From Polynucleobacter finlandensis (lineage in GTDB: Bacteria > Pseudomonadota > Gammaproteobacteria > Burkholderiales > Burkholderiaceae): 64,000 bases of DNA. The position numbers and the translations under genes were made by a program. How positions within the stretch are numbered: the stretch's first letter is position 1; each line of letters begins with the position of its first letter. Positions 11,092 to 19,257 of the stretch are shown here, one piece after another. The DNA is taken from positions 43,581 through 107,580 of the forward strand of contig NZ_JACVPS010000010.1 of NCBI RefSeq assembly GCF_018881755.1, read 5' to 3'. The notes beneath the pieces were generated by a model. That model saw nothing but the letters and a program-made list of their open reading frames with translations, was not told where the DNA came from and did not search any database.

Positions 11092-11105
11092 TTGACTTGC
11101 GTCAA
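11092..11105. promoter_or_regulatory. TTGAC-N4-GTCAA Crp/Fnr-type dyad
   Basis: TTGACTTGCGTCAA is a perfect FNR-geometry dyad (five-base arms, four-base spacer). It lies 78 bp upstream of the small ORF at 11183. The same arms occur at 18154 upstream of oxc. The Crp/Fnr protein encoded at 18204 has an FNR-like ETLSR recognition helix, so it is a candidate binder, though other family members elsewhere in the genome are equally possible. Confidence 0.5.
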
Positions 11106-11182
11106 CTTTTTTATTGTCAATTGCGCCGACATTACATGCAGGGCTCACAAAGCCAATGAAATATTAACCAAAGGGGGGTTTC

Positions 11183-11332
11183 ATGAGTAAATTCATTAGC
11201 TATCTACTAGTCGCATTTGTTGCATTTTTCATTGGTACAGTAAGTGGTGCAAGCTTGAGTGACATCGATACTTCTGTATCAAAAATTTCTGCATATATCA
11301 ATGCAGCTCATTCTCAAGATCAAGCCTACTAA
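11183..11332 (+). CDS. Small exported or membrane peptide, 49 residues
   Basis: A 49-residue ORF beginning MSKFISYLLVAFVAFF. It has a single hydrophobic N-terminal segment (about 4-20) followed by a short polar tail SLSDIDTSVSKISAYINAA. The segment could be a signal peptide with cleavage near SGA, or a membrane anchor. The start has a very strong purine run AAGGGGGG four bases upstream. It is followed 13 bp later by the next ORF on the same strand, so the two are probably cotranscribed. No family is recognised. Confidence 0.6.
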   Translation: MSKFISYLLVAFVAFFIGTVSGASLSDIDTSVSKISAYINAAHSQDQAY

Positions 11333-11345
11333 TCGGACGGGTGAA

Positions 11346-11672
11346 ATGTTTATAACTAATCTTTTGGGGCGCCATCTACGCACTAGCCTTCTGACAGTGA
11401 TTCTTATTATCTGTGGCGTTATAGCCCTAGCCGGAACTAAAGTTTTAGCAAGTATTCACAATCAAACTGAAATAGTGCAGAGCAATCCTCACCACATTCC
11501 TGATGAGTTAAATCCAAAATTGAAGCGGGTCTCAGAGTATTTCCAGGTGATTCATTATGAAGCGAGGGAGGACATCGTGGAGCTTAAAGAAACATTACAT
11601 AGCGCTGCATTTAAAAGTAAAGCTGCATATGTTGAGCCAACATTAGATTACACAACAGGCACCTCTAACTAG
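11346..11672 (+). CDS. Small membrane-anchored protein of unknown function
   Basis: A 108-residue protein with a basic N-terminus, one transmembrane helix (about 14-35, SLLTVILIICGVIALAG) and a hydrophilic periplasmic-side tail with a helical charged segment (EYFQVIHYEAREDIVELKETL). The frame is open back to 11259, but that would overlap the preceding peptide; 11346 (GGGTGAA then ATG) fits a gene directly after it. Not recognised. Its neighbours are the 49-residue peptide upstream and a winged-helix regulator 53 bp downstream. Confidence 0.55.
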   Translation: MFITNLLGRHLRTSLLTVILIICGVIALAGTKVLASIHNQTEIVQSNPHHIPDELNPKLKRVSEYFQVIHYEAREDIVELKETLHSAAFKSKAAYVEPTLDYTTGTSN

Positions 11673-11725
11673 ATTTAGTCTCTAATAATCAGATTAGCAG
11701 GTATGTATAAGTGGAGTGAGACAAC

Positions 11726-12046
11726 ATGACAATTTTGCGTTATTCCAAGGTATTCGAAGTGTTGGGGCATGACACCAGATTGAAAGTATTTGACTTAATT
11801 TATAGATCTGGAACAAAGGGTGTTAGACCCAAAGAGATGATTGATCAATTCGGTATTGATTCAGGAACATTAGATTTTCATCTCAAAAAGCTTCTGGCAA
11901 TTAATTTAGTTGCTATAAGGCAAAGGGGCCCAAGATGTCTTTATCATCTCAATGAAAATATTCCAGTAGAGTTGGCTCAGTTATTCGATGCCAACCAAAA
12001 GGAGGGGCAATTAGAGCTAGTCGAAGAGGCATCCTTAGCCCTATAG
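11726..12046 (+). CDS. ArsR-like winged-helix transcriptional regulator
   Basis: A 106-residue single-domain regulator. YSKVFEVLGHDTRLKVFDLIYRSG and the recognition region GIDSGTLDFHLKKLLAINLVAIRQRG match the ArsR-type winged helix. The CxC metal site of classic ArsR/SmtB proteins is absent; the only cysteine is in the wing (PRCLYHL), so metal sensing by that mode is not supported. It is the last gene of the three-gene plus-strand set and converges on the formyltransferase gene. Its target is unknown; autoregulation of this small operon is a reasonable guess. Confidence 0.8.
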   Translation: MTILRYSKVFEVLGHDTRLKVFDLIYRSGTKGVRPKEMIDQFGIDSGTLDFHLKKLLAINLVAIRQRGPRCLYHLNENIPVELAQLFDANQKEGQLELVEEASLAL

Positions 12047-12156
12047 CCAAGATCAGGCATTCAACCGCCTGTAGAACGTTTTGCCCTAACTGTTGCATCG
12101 ACGGGCTGAAATCAAGGTCGGTAGCGGTCATCGGCTGAATGTCGAGCCGCCCTACA

Positions 12157-13089
12157 TTACAACGCGAAGAATTGCCCCACTTCAAGGCTTAATTCTTTAG
12201 CCAGCTCTGCACCAGTGACTTTGCCAGCTGCGCCCTTAGCTTTTAGCACTTCAATCTGTCCACCATGACAACTCACGAAGAATGAATCTAGCGTAATTTG
12301 TGTAAGCTCACCTGGCTTGCCTTTAACGGCACCAAAGGTTTGCGCTACATGCTTATGGCAATCGTAGATCTGTACTTTTTGCTCACCAAACTTCGTCCAT
12401 GCACCTGGCGCAGGATTAGCCGCTCTGATGACGTTATAGATTTGGGTGATGTGACTTGCCCAATGAATCTGCGCAGCGTTTGCATCAAACCAACCTTCAT
12501 AGTTTGCTTGCGATTCATCTTGGATAACTTCGGTATGCTTTTCTGCCACCACGAGATCTGCAGCTTCTAACAAAGCCTTAATACCAGCTGGGAAGAGATG
12601 GTCGAAGTAAATCTTTCCGAGAGTGTCATCAGGTCCTATAGCGACTTCTTTTTGCAAAATGACTGCGCCCTCATCCAAGCCATCGCTTGGGCGGAAGATG
12701 GTTAAACCAGTCTTTTCCTCACCCAGGGCAATTGCCCAGTTGATGGCGCTAGGGCCACGATATTGAGGTAATAAGGATGGGTGGTACTGAATAGTGCCGT
12801 GACGCGGAATCTTGACCAGCTCTTGCGGCACGAACTGCAATACGTAGGCCATCACGCAGATATCAGCCTTGCTATCAATCAAGGCTTGAGCAGCTTCAGG
12901 ACTCTTTAAGGAGGAAAACTGCAAAGGGCTTAAACCCCTTGCAATCGTTGCCTCTTTTAATACTTCTGGTTTGCTTGACTTAGGATTATCAGGAGGGCAA
13001 AAGACTGCAACTACTTCATCGCCACGATCCAAAAAAGCCTCTAAAGTAGCCTTCCCAAAATCTGCACTTCCAATCAAAGCAACCCGCAT
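12157..13089 (-). CDS. Formyltransferase resembling the hydrolase domain of 10-formyl-THF dehydrogenase
   Basis: A 310-residue formyltransferase-fold protein: Formyl_trans_N (1-180) then the Fmt_C-like barrel. Automated pipelines would name it methionyl-tRNA formyltransferase, but the active-site strand reads GTIQYHPSLLP with Gln101-His103 in place of the Asn-x-His of Fmt, and Asp139 in GLDEG is kept. YHPSLLP, RGPSAINWAI, LFPAGIKAL, YEGW and PGAWT follow the hydrolase domain of ALDH1L1 (10-formyl-THF dehydrogenase), where Ile/Val-Tyr-His is found. It has no aldehyde dehydrogenase domain. It abuts the CoA transferase gene (1 bp), so a formyl-transfer role in formyl-CoA or formyl-THF turnover is inferred. 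Confidence 0.8.
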   Translation of the reverse strand: MRVALIGSADFGKATLEAFLDRGDEVVAVFCPPDNPKSSKPEVLKEATIARGLSPLQFSSLKSPEAAQALIDSKADICVMAYVLQFVPQELVKIPRHGTIQYHPSLLPQYRGPSAINWAIALGEEKTGLTIFRPSDGLDEGAVILQKEVAIGPDDTLGKIYFDHLFPAGIKALLEAADLVVAEKHTEVIQDESQANYEGWFDANAAQIHWASHITQIYNVIRAANPAPGAWTKFGEQKVQIYDCHKHVAQTFGAVKGKPGELTQITLDSFFVSCHGGQIEVLKAKGAAGKVTGAELAKELSLEVGQFFAL

Positions 13090-13090
13090 C

Positions 13091-14338
13091 TTAGATCACC
13101 TTATCGTGACGCAATGAGATCAACTCATCAGTAGTAAAACCAAGTTCGCTAAGAATCTCATCGGTATGCTCACCAAGTAATGGTGAACGCGTCACAACTG
13201 TTTCGCTATCAGACATCTTAATTGGATTACCTACAGTCAAATACTTACCGCGAATCGGATGATCCACCTCAACTACGGTTCCTGTATCGCGCAATGATTG
13301 CTCTTCAGAAATTTCTTTCATAGACAGAATTGGGCCACAAGGAACATCGTATTTATTCAAAATATCCATCACTTCAAACTTGCTTAGAGTCATGGTCCAC
13401 TTCTCAATCTCAGCAAAGATTTCCATCAAGCGTGGCAAGCGTGCCATGGCTGATGAGAAATTGTGATCAGTGATCCAATCTTCGCGACCAATGACTTTAC
13501 AGATTGCTTCCCATACTGGAGCCTGAACAACAACATAAATATAGGAATTGGGGTCAGTTTCCCAGCCTTTGCACTTCAAAATCCAACCAGGCTGACCACC
13601 ACCAGAGGCATTACCAGCGCGGGGTACAGCGTCGCCGAAGGTTCCATTGGGATACTGGGGATACTCTTGCATCGTGCCATTACGCTCCAAACGCTGTTGA
13701 TCACGCAACTTCACGCGGCATAAATTCAAGACAGAATCTTGCATTGCAGCCAAGACTTTTTGACCGCGACCAGAATGCGTACGTTGATACAATGCAGTAA
13801 CAATACCCAAAGCTAAATGCAAGCCGGTACCGCTATCACCAATTTGCGCACCCGTTACCATCGGAGGGCCATCATCAAAACCAGTGGTTGAAGCTGAGCC
13901 GCCTGCGCACTGAGCAACGTTTTCATAAACCTTGCAATCCTCGTATGGGCCAGGACCAAAACCTTTTACAGAGGCCATGATCATCATTGGGTTTAATTCT
14001 TGAATACGTTCCCAAGTAAATCCCATGCGATCTAAGGCGCCAGGGGCAAAGTTTTCTACCAACACGTCACACTCTTTAATAAGGCGTTCGAGAATTTCTT
14101 TACCTTTTTGGGTTTTGGTATTCACAGTAATAGAACGCTTGTTATGGTTCAACATCGTGAAATACAAACTATCCACATCAGGAATGTCGCGTAATTGACC
14201 GCGAGTAGCATCGCCCTCACCTGATTTTTCTACTTTAATCACGTCAGCGCCAAACCAAGCCAATAACTGAGTACAAGTCGGCCCTGATTGAACATGCGTG
14301 AAGTCGAGGATTTTCACCCCCTCTAGTGCTTTTGCCAT
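13091..14338 (-). CDS. CaiB/BaiF CoA transferase, formyl-CoA transferase paralogue A
   Basis: A 415-residue class III CoA transferase close to formyl-CoA:oxalate CoA-transferase. The catalytic aspartate is Asp168 in AQIGDSGTG. Two positions differ from paralogue B and from the Oxalobacter enzyme: the first glycine of the GGGGQ substrate loop is serine (Ser245 in NASGGGQPG), and TTGFWDGPP reads TTGFDDGPP. These surround the active site, so the acyl acceptor or rate may differ. It is followed immediately by the formyltransferase gene. It may serve oxalate or another dicarboxylate; oxalate is the best guess from context. Confidence 0.85.
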   Translation of the reverse strand: MAKALEGVKILDFTHVQSGPTCTQLLAWFGADVIKVEKSGEGDATRGQLRDIPDVDSLYFTMLNHNKRSITVNTKTQKGKEILERLIKECDVLVENFAPGALDRMGFTWERIQELNPMMIMASVKGFGPGPYEDCKVYENVAQCAGGSASTTGFDDGPPMVTGAQIGDSGTGLHLALGIVTALYQRTHSGRGQKVLAAMQDSVLNLCRVKLRDQQRLERNGTMQEYPQYPNGTFGDAVPRAGNASGGGQPGWILKCKGWETDPNSYIYVVVQAPVWEAICKVIGREDWITDHNFSSAMARLPRLMEIFAEIEKWTMTLSKFEVMDILNKYDVPCGPILSMKEISEEQSLRDTGTVVEVDHPIRGKYLTVGNPIKMSDSETVVTRSPLLGEHTDEILSELGFTTDELISLRHDKVI

Positions 14339-14479
14339 GGTTTAAGTCCTAATAAGATTGAAATTTTGAATTAAGCCAATTTTACCAGTCGGAAATTGGG
14401 GCAAATGAAGGATGCCCAGGTTTTGGGCATGAATGCTGCTAAGACCCTATATTTTCTGCCTTGCGTTGACTATATTGGG

Positions 14480-14908
14480 CTAAGACGGAGGATGTTCAAG
14501 ATCAGATAGCCGCTTCTTGAGGGCTCGCTCTTCGGCAAATCGCTCGGTTTCATCACGAATCACGGCAGCCACCCCAGTCGCCTTGTGATTTTCATCAAAA
14601 AGCATGCCTACGGTAAACGCAATCGATAAAGCACGTCCATCCTTGTGCTTTGCGGGCACTTTCAATAAAGAGGTGCCATAACGAGTGGTGCCGGTTGCCA
14701 TTGATTTGCTGTAGCCCTCGTTATGCCTCTGACGCTGACGCTCGGGTACGATCAGATCAAGCGTATTTCCTAGAGCCTCTGCTTCGGTATAACCAAAAAT
14801 GCGCGTAGCAGCGGCATTCCAAAGCACAATCTTTTCATTGGCATCAGACACAATCACTGCATCGCCAATGCAATCTAGCAGTTGATGGAGATCGATGGAT
14901 GTTTTCAT
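14480..14908 (-). CDS. Stand-alone PAS domain protein
   Basis: A 142-residue protein that is essentially one PAS domain with its C-cap: LLDCIGDAVIVSDANEKIVLWN (about 9-30), RIFGYTEAEALG, KHKDGRALSIAFTV and GVAAVIRDETERFAEER. A short coiled tail follows, with no kinase, GGDEF or DNA-binding output. It must signal by interaction or be a sensor only. It lies between the two CoA transferase genes, separated from paralogue B by a terminator, so it is probably transcribed on its own. The ligand is unknown; heme, flavin or a small carboxylate are all possible. Confidence 0.85.
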   Translation of the reverse strand: MKTSIDLHQLLDCIGDAVIVSDANEKIVLWNAAATRIFGYTEAEALGNTLDLIVPERQRQRHNEGYSKSMATGTTRYGTSLLKVPAKHKDGRALSIAFTVGMLFDENHKATGVAAVIRDETERFAEERALKKRLSDLEHPPS

Positions 14909-14961
14909 ATTCTCAGTCTAAAGACTTTTGCGGATCCATAGGAAATTAAAAGTGATGCCAT

Positions 14962-14988
14962 AAAAAAGGCGCTCACTAGGAGCGCCTT
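14962..14988 (-). terminator. Rho-independent terminator after frc
   Basis: On the minus strand the stem AAGGCGCTC / GAGCGCCTT (arms 14980-14988 and 14966-14974, five-base loop) is followed by a run of six T. It is 32 bp past the frc stop and closes the oxc-frc transcript. Confidence 0.9.
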
Positions 14989-15019
14989 AAAGCTTGTACA
15001 AATTAATGCTTTGTAGTTA

Positions 15020-16270
15020 TTAAACTGCCTTAGCTGTGTGCAGCTTAGCGATGTCATCAGCGCTATAGCCGAGGTCTGCCAACACTTCATCAGTGTGCTC
15101 ACCCAAAACTGGTGATGGACCAACTTCAATTTCCAAATCAGAGAACTTGATTGGGCTGCCGATTGTCAAATATTTACCACGTACTTTGTGGTCAACTTCA
15201 ACAATAGAACCGCTCTTACGCAAGTCTGGTGAGTTTGCCAATTCTTTCATTGACAATACAGGCGCGCAAGGAATATCAAACTTGCGGAGGATGTCCACAG
15301 CTTCATATTTAGTCTTGTCTTTGAGCCACTCTTCAATCGTTGCGAAGATGTCAAAAATCTTGTCTTGACGCGCTTCTGCAGTCATATAAGCTGGATCAGT
15401 TGCCCACTCTGGCTTGCCAATTGCTTTGGTAATTGGCTCCCAAGCGTGACCTTGAATGGTGAAGTAGATGTATGCGTTTGGATCTGTTTCCCAGCCTTTA
15501 CACTTCAACACCCAGCCTGGCTGACCACCGCCACCAGCGTTACCGCCACGTGGAACTACGTCAGTGAATGAACCGTGTGGGTACTGTGGGTACTCTTCCA
15601 AGTAACCAATTTTGTCCAAACGTTGTTGATCGCGCAATTTCACACGGCACAGGTTCAATACGGCATCTTGCATTGAGCAAGATACTTTTTGACCCTTGCC
15701 AGTTTTTTGACGCTGCATCAATGCAGTCAAAATACCGATTGCCAAATGCATACCAGTGTTGCTATCGCCCAGAGCGGCAGCAGAAACTGTAGGAGGACCA
15801 TCCCAGAAACCTGTTGTTGAAGCAGCGCCGCCGGCACACTGTGCAACGTTTTCATACACTTTCAAGTCTTCGTATGAGTGACCATCGCTAAAACCTTTTA
15901 CAGAAGCCATGATCATTTTTGGGTTCAGTTCTTGAATACGCGCCCAGCTAAAGCCCATACGATCTAAAGCACCTGGACCAAAGTTCTCAACCATTACATC
16001 AGAAGCCTTGATCATCTTCTCTAAAACTTCTTTACCTTCTTGAGTTTTAGTGTCGAGCGTCAAAGAACGCTTATTACCGTTCAACATCGTAAAGTACAAA
16101 GCATCGGCACCTGGAATGTCGCGCAATTGGCTACGGGTTACGTCGCCAGAGCCTGGACGCTCTACTTTAATAACGTCAGCGCCGTACCAAGCTAACAACT
16201 GGGTACATGCAGGACCAGCTTGCACGTGTGTGAAATCGATGATGCGGATACCGTCTAATGGTTTAGTCAT
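15020..16270 (-). CDS. frc: Formyl-CoA:oxalate CoA-transferase (paralogue B)
   Basis: Transfers CoA from formyl-CoA to oxalate, making oxalyl-CoA for the decarboxylase next door. The 416-residue protein has every landmark of Oxalobacter [20 protein letters not shown], catalytic Asp169 in [18 protein letters not shown], the glycine loop NAGGGGQPG (245-248) and LKCKGWETD. Relative to Oxalobacter FRC the segment before the loop is shorter ([12 protein letters not shown]). It lies 75 bp downstream of oxc and is closed by its own terminator, so oxc-frc is one unit. Confidence 0.95.
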   Translation of the reverse strand: MTKPLDGIRIIDFTHVQAGPACTQLLAWYGADVIKVERPGSGDVTRSQLRDIPGADALYFTMLNGNKRSLTLDTKTQEGKEVLEKMIKASDVMVENFGPGALDRMGFSWARIQELNPKMIMASVKGFSDGHSYEDLKVYENVAQCAGGAASTTGFWDGPPTVSAAALGDSNTGMHLAIGILTALMQRQKTGKGQKVSCSMQDAVLNLCRVKLRDQQRLDKIGYLEEYPQYPHGSFTDVVPRGGNAGGGGQPGWVLKCKGWETDPNAYIYFTIQGHAWEPITKAIGKPEWATDPAYMTAEARQDKIFDIFATIEEWLKDKTKYEAVDILRKFDIPCAPVLSMKELANSPDLRKSGSIVEVDHKVRGKYLTIGSPIKFSDLEIEVGPSPVLGEHTDEVLADLGYSADDIAKLHTAKAV

Positions 16271-16345
16271 GTTTGTTTCTCCTTAAATTATTTCTTAATG
16301 TAGCTCTTCAATATTACGTATCTGTTACTTAATAAATTCCTGAAA

Positions 16346-18058
16346 CTATGCTTTTTTAGTAGCGCCAGCAGATGGGTTCAAATTCGTCAAACGCCCACTC
16401 TCTGTACCCGCCGTTTCATCAATCACAGCGTTAATTAGAGCTGGTTTGCCAGCTGCAATTGCCTCTGTTAATGCTGCTTCTAATTCTGCTGGGGTAGTCA
16501 CGTAGTAACCAACGCCACCAAACGCTTCAATCATCTTGTCGTAACGGGCATCTTTAACAAATACGGTTGGCGCAACATCTGCACCACCCGTTGGGTTGAC
16601 GTCAGTACCGCGATATACGCCATTGTTGTTAAAGACCACTGTTGTGATTGGGAGTTTGTAACGGCAAACAGTTTCCAATTCCATGCCACTAAAGCCAAAT
16701 GCGCTATCGCCTTCTACTGCGATCGTTGGCAAACCACTAGTGACTGCAGCACCGATGGCGTAACCCATACCAATACCCATAATGCCCCATGTACCTGAGT
16801 CAAAACGCTTACGTGGCTTGTACATATCAACGATTGCACGGCAATAGTCGAGCGTATTAGCGCCTTCGTTTACCAAGTTCACATCTGGGTTCTTCTTAAT
16901 CACATCACGAATCACACGCAAAGCACCATGAAAGTTCATTGGTGTCACTTCTTTAGCAAGTGTTTCTGCCATCTTCGCGGTGTTCTTATCTTTCTTCTCG
17001 GTAATCGCGGCGATCCATTCAGCGCTTGGCTTAGGAACGGCAGCAATACCCTTCAGGAGTTCACCAACGCATGAACCAATATCACCAATCAATGGTGCAT
17101 CGATTTGCACGTTGCTATCAATTTCGTTTGCCTGAATATCAATTTGGATAAATTTCTTAGGATCTTTACCCCAGGTCTTGCCTTTACCGTGCGCCAACAA
17201 CCAGTTCAGACGCGCACCAACCAACATCACTGCATCAGCCTCAGCCAATACAAATGAACGCGCTGCAGAAGCAGATTGTGGATGGTTATCAGGCAACAAG
17301 CCTTTAGCCATCGACATTGGTAAGTAAGGAATGCCGGATTTTTCAACTAAATCACGAATCTCTTTATCAGCTTGTGCATAAGCAGCGCCTTTACCTAAGA
17401 GAATCAATGGACGCTTAGCGCCCTTCAACACATTCAAAGCACGCTCAACAGCATCGGCCGCTGGAATTTGACGTGGCACTGGATCAATGACTTTGAAGAT
17501 GGATTTCTTAGCTTCTTCAACGGGCATGGTTTGGCTGAGCAGCTGCGCTGGCAAGTCTAAATACACACCGCCTGGACGACCAGAAACTGCTGCACGAATC
17601 GCACGAGCAAAACCGATGCCGATATCTTCAACGTGATTGATGCGGTACGCCGCTTTGCAATATGGCTTTGCCGCATTGAGCTGATCCATCTCTTCGTAGT
17701 CACCCTGTTGCAAGTCAACGATTTCACGCTCGCTTGAGCCGCTAATCAAAATCATTGGGAAGCAGTTCACAGTAGCATTAGCAAGTGCTGTCAAACCGTT
17801 CAAGAAACCAGGTGCAGAAACCGTCATACAAATACCAGGCTTCTGTGTCATATAACCAGCAATCGCAGCAGCGTTACCAGCATGCTGTTCGTGACGGAAA
17901 CCGATAAAGCGCATGCCTTCAGCTTGAGCTAAACGGCACAAGTCAGTAATTGGAATACCAACGAGTCCGAAAATCGTATTGAGATCATTCGCCTTAAGGG
18001 CGTCAATGACGAGATGGAAACCGTCAGTTAATTGTGTGTTTTGGTTGTCTGTTGTCAT
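16346..18058 (-). CDS. oxc: Oxalyl-CoA decarboxylase
   Basis: ThDP-dependent decarboxylation of oxalyl-CoA to formyl-CoA and CO2. The 570-residue protein has the three ThDP-enzyme domains: the Pyr domain with the cofactor glutamate Glu57 ([11 protein letters not shown]), the central nucleotide-fold domain, and the PP domain with the Mg-ThDP motif [10 protein letters not shown] through FNNNG (about 449-481). The region around [11 protein letters not shown] and the C-terminal tail agree with OXC rather than acetolactate synthase. A TTGAC-N4-GTCAA dyad lies 96 bp upstream, beside the Crp/Fnr gene. Confidence 0.95.
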   Translation of the reverse strand: MTTDNQNTQLTDGFHLVIDALKANDLNTIFGLVGIPITDLCRLAQAEGMRFIGFRHEQHAGNAAAIAGYMTQKPGICMTVSAPGFLNGLTALANATVNCFPMILISGSSEREIVDLQQGDYEEMDQLNAAKPYCKAAYRINHVEDIGIGFARAIRAAVSGRPGGVYLDLPAQLLSQTMPVEEAKKSIFKVIDPVPRQIPAADAVERALNVLKGAKRPLILLGKGAAYAQADKEIRDLVEKSGIPYLPMSMAKGLLPDNHPQSASAARSFVLAEADAVMLVGARLNWLLAHGKGKTWGKDPKKFIQIDIQANEIDSNVQIDAPLIGDIGSCVGELLKGIAAVPKPSAEWIAAITEKKDKNTAKMAETLAKEVTPMNFHGALRVIRDVIKKNPDVNLVNEGANTLDYCRAIVDMYKPRKRFDSGTWGIMGIGMGYAIGAAVTSGLPTIAVEGDSAFGFSGMELETVCRYKLPITTVVFNNNGVYRGTDVNPTGGADVAPTVFVKDARYDKMIEAFGGVGYYVTTPAELEAALTEAIAAGKPALINAVIDETAGTESGRLTNLNPSAGATKKA

Positions 18059-18153
18059 ATAAGTAGTTGTTTTAAGTTATCGATTGCATCACAAGGCTAC
18101 ATGCGCCTCACTTGGGCAGAGGTGAATCTTAGGCTCGGGGGTGTGGTTCATCA

Positions 18154-18167
18154 TTGACTTCGGTCAA
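18154..18167. promoter_or_regulatory. TTGAC-N4-GTCAA operator upstream of oxc
   Basis: TTGACTTCGGTCAA is a perfect dyad with FNR spacing, 96 bp upstream of the oxc start and 37 bp past the end of the Crp/Fnr gene. The encoded regulator's ETLSR helix is the type that reads TTGA half-sites. Activation of oxc-frc is inferred. Confidence 0.6.
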
Positions 18168-18203
18168 TTTCCCTTGAAATCCAGTAAATTCAAGGGTTAG
18201 CGC

Positions 18204-18821
18204 TTAGATAAAGAGCTCTTTATGCTTGGTTTTTAAGCGACTTAAAGTCTCCGGGGAGAGATTTAAATAGGCTGCCAACTCTTTTTTGGGGAGGAGCTCA
18301 AATAAGTCCTCATATTTGCGCAGAAAACGCTCCACTCGGCCTGGGGCATCGAGCATATGCAAGGTAATGGTGTGAGCCATGATTTCGCTCATCAGACGCA
18401 TCACCTCAAATTCAAAGCTCTCTTTCAGTGGCTGATGCTGGTCAAGAAACTCGGCCCACTTCTTCATGGGCATACGCGCCACGCGCGCCTTGGTAACCGA
18501 GGCAATGCTGTATGGGGCGGCCGTCTTTAGGCGCCACGCGGCATAGCTTGTTTCAATATCTTTTTCGATAGCAAATCGCAAAATCATCTCTTTGGCATCC
18601 GCACTCGAAACGATCCGCTTTAGGATGCCGTCCAGTACGAAGTACTGCTCCATTTGGTGATCACCTTGATGAAGCAAAATGTCGCCTTTTCTGAGGTCGG
18701 AGATCTCTAAATGACGCTCTAATTCGGCCATGCTTTCCTGATCCAGGCTTTTTAGCACTGAGTTTTGGCTCAGCTGTAAGCGAATCAGGTTTTTTTCGAG
18801 GTGCTTGTCTAATGCTGTCAT
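18204..18821 (-). CDS. Crp/Fnr-family regulator without cysteines
   Basis: A 205-residue regulator: cyclic-nucleotide-binding-type beta-roll (about 15-120, including LRKGDILLHQGDHQMEQYFVL), dimer helix, and a C-terminal winged HTH. The recognition helix SPETLSRLK has Glu-x-x-Ser-Arg (191-195) as in FNR, predicting TTGA-type half-sites. There is no cysteine anywhere, so it carries no FNR iron-sulfur cluster; the HTH is very short and the protein ends soon after. It is divergent from nothing but lies directly upstream of oxc, so it is the candidate regulator of oxalate use. The ligand is unknown. Confidence 0.88.
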   Translation of the reverse strand: MTALDKHLEKNLIRLQLSQNSVLKSLDQESMAELERHLEISDLRKGDILLHQGDHQMEQYFVLDGILKRIVSSADAKEMILRFAIEKDIETSYAAWRLKTAAPYSIASVTKARVARMPMKKWAEFLDQHQPLKESFEFEVMRLMSEIMAHTITLHMLDAPGRVERFLRKYEDLFELLPKKELAAYLNLSPETLSRLKTKHKELFI

Positions 18822-18859
18822 GAATCCTTAATCCTAGACCCTATATTGTAGGCTTTTTA

Positions 18860-18871
18860 TGATCTAAATCA
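18860..18871. promoter_or_regulatory. TGAT-N4-ATCA half-site dyad upstream of the Crp/Fnr gene
   Basis: TGATCTAAATCA lies 38 bp upstream of the Crp/Fnr start, with the four-base spacing of FNR sites but without the outer TT/AA. It suggests autoregulation, weaker than the oxc dyad because the arms are short. Confidence 0.35.
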
Positions 18872-18907
18872 GGTTTTCAGCTACGTGCTTAGGCTAGAAT
18901 TGCTGGG

Positions 18908-19100
18908 TCGTGGTGCTTTATTGCAGTGCAATAAAGTTAAACGGGAAACACTAAACGTGTGCTGCCCCCGCAACGGTAGGTAAATACATCCTCAATTGAA
19001 AAATGAGGGGTGTCAGGAGTCTGAAAAAGCCACTGTGCATGTCAATTGCATGGGAAGGCCAGATTCTGAGATTTACTAGCCCGGATACCGGCCAAGACAG
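18908..19100 (+). ncRNA. Cobalamin (adenosylcobalamin-type) riboswitch
   Basis: The B12-box family core is visible in order: GGTGC near 18910, CGGGAAACACTAAACGTGTG, the invariant GCTGCCCCCGCAACGGT near 18961-18977, GTCAGGAGTCTG, AAAGCCACTG near 19025-19036, GGGAAGGCC near 19050-19058, and the closing AGCCCGGATACCGGCC. It precedes a TonB-dependent receptor gene, the usual target, whose translation or transcription it should shut off when B12 is plentiful. Boundaries are approximate; 157 bases separate the core from the start codon. Confidence 0.93.
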
Positions 19101-19257
19101 GTGGAATTTTGCGGACGGGGATCTTCGCGCGCCGATGAAGCATCCCAAGCCAGCAGGCCAGGATGTCCAATTGACGCTCGATCTCTCAAAAGGTGAATTC
19201 TGTTCGACCCAGCTTACGGGGAAGTTAGCTAGGTGTTTCGAAGGCAGAAAGTGCATC

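Noticed and set aside
13463..13800. Pair of overlapping plus-strand ORFs in the CoA-transferase gene
   Set aside because: Antisense shadows of a clearly coding gene, with no ribosome site or family likeness.
19003..19257. N-terminal extension of the TonB receptor
   Set aside because: These codons fall in the cobalamin riboswitch and its expression platform; the signal peptide begins at 19258.
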